Assembly (NCBI RefSeq): GCF_002078875.1
Contig: NC_034413.1
Location: 67,514,802-67,578,801 of the forward strand
DNA from: Numida meleagris
Taxonomy: Eukaryota; Chordata; Aves; Galliformes; Numididae
Direction of reading: 5' to 3'
DNA length: 64,000 bases
This document shows, one piece after another, positions 60,961 to 64,000 of the stretch (within the stretch, counting starts at the first letter, position 1; every line of letters begins with the position of its first letter). The notes below the pieces were generated by a model that searched no databases, was not told where the DNA came from, and worked only from the letters and a program-made list of their open reading frames with translations. Position numbers and translations under genes: made by a program.

Positions 60961-63900
60961 TAATTAACTGCAGCGAAATATGTTACCGTTGTCGATTCGT
61001 ACCCATGTGATACTTTTGTGAGGTCTGACTGTGTTTATGGTACTGTAGGAAAATGTCATTTCCCCCAAAGAGTCTTCCTTTGGGGTCGAGTCTGTCTGTC
61101 TTTCCTCCTTTTTGCAGGGTTAAAATTATTTTCAGAAGTGGCATGGGAATAGTATTAAAACTATTTTTGTTTTAGAAATATATCTTTTTAATACAAAGTC
61201 TGAGACTTTTCTTTTTGCCAGCACATTCTCCTCATTAACATCCTCATTTAGAGGAGTATTAATCACATTGTTCCATTTAGGAGCAAATAGGAATGCTTTG
61301 CTTCAGCAGTGCTCCTTGCACAGCCATCCCGCAGTGAACACACAATCCCTTATATACATCTATATATTTTAACACTGGTGACGGGGACTTGTCAGGACAT
61401 AATTTAGGAAGCGGTGGCTGTTAACGGAGACCCTGGAAAAGCCATGCAAAGAGATTCAGAGCTGTGGAGCTCAGGCCCGAGGCACCCCGTGCTTTATTTA
61501 TCTCTCGCCCTGCTGCTCACCGTGGTTGGGTCAGCTCATTTAATTCAGAGCTCACCCCTGATAGGGTGATGGGGAATGCTCTGAGCATTGCCACTCTGCA
61601 GGGGAACAGGTCACCCCGCAGCATCTGCAGTCCCTAGAATTAAGAAATTGCATCACAGTGAGAGTGTTCATCCTCTCCTCGGTGAGGAAAAGGAGAAGTT
61701 AGTGCCACTGACTTGCTGGAATTTCGCCTCCTAGGAAACAAGTGAGGCATCAGTGGGGAGAAATCTGCCCAATCCCAATGGGAGGGAGATGGGCAGTAAT
61801 CATACCCACACTTGCACACGTGTGCAAAGGGTTTGTTAAAGCTTTAACAGAGCTATAAAAAAAACACATTGAGCACAACATTCTGATTAAGTCAAAAGAG
61901 ACAGAGTTTCTTTCCTTCTCCTTAAAATTCGCTTTAAAACAGCAATGTTTCATTACTGTAGTTCAGGAAGTTGCCTGCTATTCTCTGAAGGATGGTGGAG
62001 ATATTTATGACGCTGCCATTTTTGTTCTAATCCTAAAGTAAAGTTCACGTACCACCACAGCAAATGCACTGCCCAGATCACCAGATGTCCTTGTATCAAG
62101 AGGGCAGCAGACACAGCATCGAATTAATGTATTTTTGTTAGAATGGTCATTTTATTTTATAACGATCGCTAGTTGAAACCAAGTCATTTATTTGCAGACT
62201 TTTCCTTTTCAATTTAATTACTTTAAAAACAAGCTGAAAAAAAGGTTTCTTGAATTTAAGTAAATGAGTATAGAAAAATAGAGGAACAGAAAAAAATTGG
62301 AGGATGCTTTTAATAAGCAAATTACAAAGAAAAGGTTTTACCAGTGGTTGGTATACCAGGGAAGAACTGGGTTTAAGTGCATACATGGACAAAGCCTAAA
62401 AACATGTTCAGCAGTCTCATTTGCTCACATCTCAAAACTGCCTTCCTTCATTTTCTGTTTGCACAGACCAAATAACAGAACATTAGGAGTCATTTCAGGT
62501 CATAATTAAAGTTCTTTGACATCTGCCTTTTTTCTATTAGCCATGGCTACCAGATGTCCGTGTCATGGGAACTGAAAATTATTAGTCTAATCAGGTTTTT
62601 AATAAAAAGTAACAAAAACTTGTATATTTGAGAGTTGCAGAGCGTAAGCTTGCCAAGATAAAAGAGATCGAAGGGCTGCTTCCCTTTGTGTTTAGACTTG
62701 TCTGACATTTTTACACTATTATTTGCTTTATTAGTGTGGAGCTCCTTTCTTTCAGTCCTGTAGATTATTCGGGCAGTCCAGCCCTACTGACAGCGAACTG
62801 AGTTGTCTGTTATCATTAATCTGATACCTGCCTGGATTTCAATCTGCTGTGACCACTGCTTTTTCCTTTACCTGTGTATCAATTGATTTTATTTTATAGG
62901 GTAACTGTACTAAAAACACTATTGTTTTCCGTTGTCTTTATTTCTGCTCTCATGCTGGTCTGTGCTTATTGTATTGATTTGTCTTTTTATACATCACTTT
63001 CCTTCTACCACCTTAGCACCTTTTCCCTAGCTTAATGTTCATGGCACAATAAGAAGTACAATACATTGGCTTGTTAAATCATTTCCATCATATTAATTTC
63101 TACGTATCTGTATAACTGACCTATTTTTACAGTGCCACTTCCATAATTGTCTTTGTTTATCCAAAGCTGGCTGTCCTCCATTGCTATAAGCATCCGTAGT
63201 TCTCTGTAGCTCTATTTTTAATCACTTTTTTTCATTCCTGCTCTTTCATATGTGTCTGACTCTTTTTTTACAACTTTTTTTTTTGTATTTTTACTAGTCA
63301 TTACAATTTGAAATTTAAAAGTTACAAGCTAATTTCATGTAAACATATACGCTCAACTTCCTTCTCTTTGTCCTTGTGCTTGGGAGGGGTGGTATCTTGA
63401 TCTAAGACCTTTGAATTTTTCTTTCTGAAGACTGTGTGTGCGGAGGTCTGCAGTAGATCTGGTTTACAGGCATGGGATGAGAAAAAGGGAGCCTTTCAGT
63501 GCCACCTCTGTCTCCTTGAGAGGGACTAGGGATGAAGTACAGTGCCCAAAGCCCCATCTTCAGCTGAATGCCTGATAGTAGAAGGAATGAAATTTCTCTT
63601 GACTTCCTTTAGAAGTGGTGTCTGTGGAGCCATGAACCGGAATATGAAGAGCAGATGATTTTAGAGGTGATCTGTCCTTTCATAAATACGTATTTTGTGA
63701 TGTTTACATATTGTTTTTTCCTGCTTTTATTTCTCTCTCAACCTCATTTTTGTCAGTCGAAACCCAGAGGTACATTGGAACCGTGAACAGCCGAACTTTA
63801 ATCAGTACGCAGACCTTGTATTTATTTGGAGCAAAGACTTTCCTCACGTATTTCCTAGGCTGCTTGCCTAGATTGAGCTGTATGTATCATTCAGACCCAA

Positions 63901-64000
63901 AACTGTCGTTATTTAACTCTTTGTGTGGCCTGATGGGTTCCACTTCCTTCTCACTTCCCCCAGGGAGTGATGTACTATCATCCCGCTATGACAATACCTT
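60961..64000. other. Non-coding DNA with possible conserved blocks
   Basis: No gene is recognised. The part at 61300-61760 is GC-richer, with some CpGs. The parts at about 62500-62900 and 63740-63880 are repeat-poor with the texture of conserved non-coding DNA. A CTCF-like AAGAGGGCAGCAG lies at 62098-62110. The rest is AT-rich with short T runs near 63265-63290. The sequence continues past the window edge without any feature being cut. Confidence 0.5.
62095..62109 (+). promoter_or_regulatory. Weak CTCF-like motif
   Basis: TATCAAGAGGGCAGC matches the 3' two thirds of the CTCF core (AGRKGGCRSY) exactly but departs at four of the first five positions. It has the same orientation as the pair at 17.6 kb. 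Low confidence on motif grounds alone. Confidence 0.2.

Noticed and set aside
1..64000. CRISPR arrays, operons, toxin-antitoxin or phage genes
   Set aside because: No regularly spaced repeats, no ribosome-binding-site-led gene clusters and no prokaryotic gene density. CR1 LINEs place the window in a bird nuclear genome.
1..64000. tRNA, rRNA and well-known microRNA genes
   Set aside because: No intact A-box/B-box pair, no rRNA core motifs and no familiar mature microRNA sequence was seen. An unfamiliar microRNA hairpin cannot be excluded by eye.
1..64000. Endogenous retrovirus or LTR element
   Set aside because: No paired long terminal repeats, no primer-binding site and no gag or pol peptide were recognised. 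The reverse-transcriptase pieces present are of LINE type.

Overview
The window reads as non-coding nuclear DNA from a bird. It is AT-rich, full of short mononucleotide runs and microsatellites, and has no operons, no long reading frames and no bacterial-style gene packing. The bird call rests on CR1 LINE relics. Two are 3' tails ending in the ATTCTATG-type octamer repeat (21313-21392 and 22350-22424). One still encodes the C-terminal part of the CR1 reverse transcriptase on the minus strand (57866-58125). One is an older, heavily eroded plus-strand copy (55440-55955). I recognise no protein-coding exon, tRNA, rRNA or microRNA gene. The longest open frames (162, 138 and 127 codons) resemble no family I know and fit chance openings. 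I cannot tell whether this is a gene desert or a very large intron, and I cannot name the locus.

Layout. 1-16 kb: unique AT-rich sequence with a (CA)15 microsatellite at 6564-6593 and homopolymer runs. 16.2-16.6 kb: minus-strand relic of a non-LTR retrotransposon reverse transcriptase whose motifs look RTE-like, a clade distinct from CR1. 17.6 kb: two CTCF-like motifs 50 bp apart in the same orientation. 18.7-22.9 kb: two possible palindromic MITE-like relics, two CR1 tails, and a small tandem duplication with a hairpin. 32-33 kb: palindromic homeodomain-type motifs. 39-45 kb: a tRNA-like D-arm, two more possible palindromic relics, and long unique sequence with dense TAAT/ATTA motifs that reads like conserved enhancer DNA. 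54.4-58.3 kb: a pyrimidine tract, a G-quadruplex-type tract, two CR1 copies in opposite orientation, an inverted pair of POU octamers, and an AAC microsatellite. 59.2-61 kb: the GC- and CpG-richest part of the window, the best candidate regulatory hub.

If the window has a job, it is most likely cis-regulation of a distant gene: candidate homeodomain, POU, MEIS and CTCF-type sites inside relic transposon sequence. That is inference; conservation could not be computed here. I found no sign of a new enzyme or defence system. Four intervals have good splice signals around a short open frame (4941-4980, 21898-21990, 33461-33544, 37404-37524). They are reported as findings, not genes, because about that many are expected by chance.
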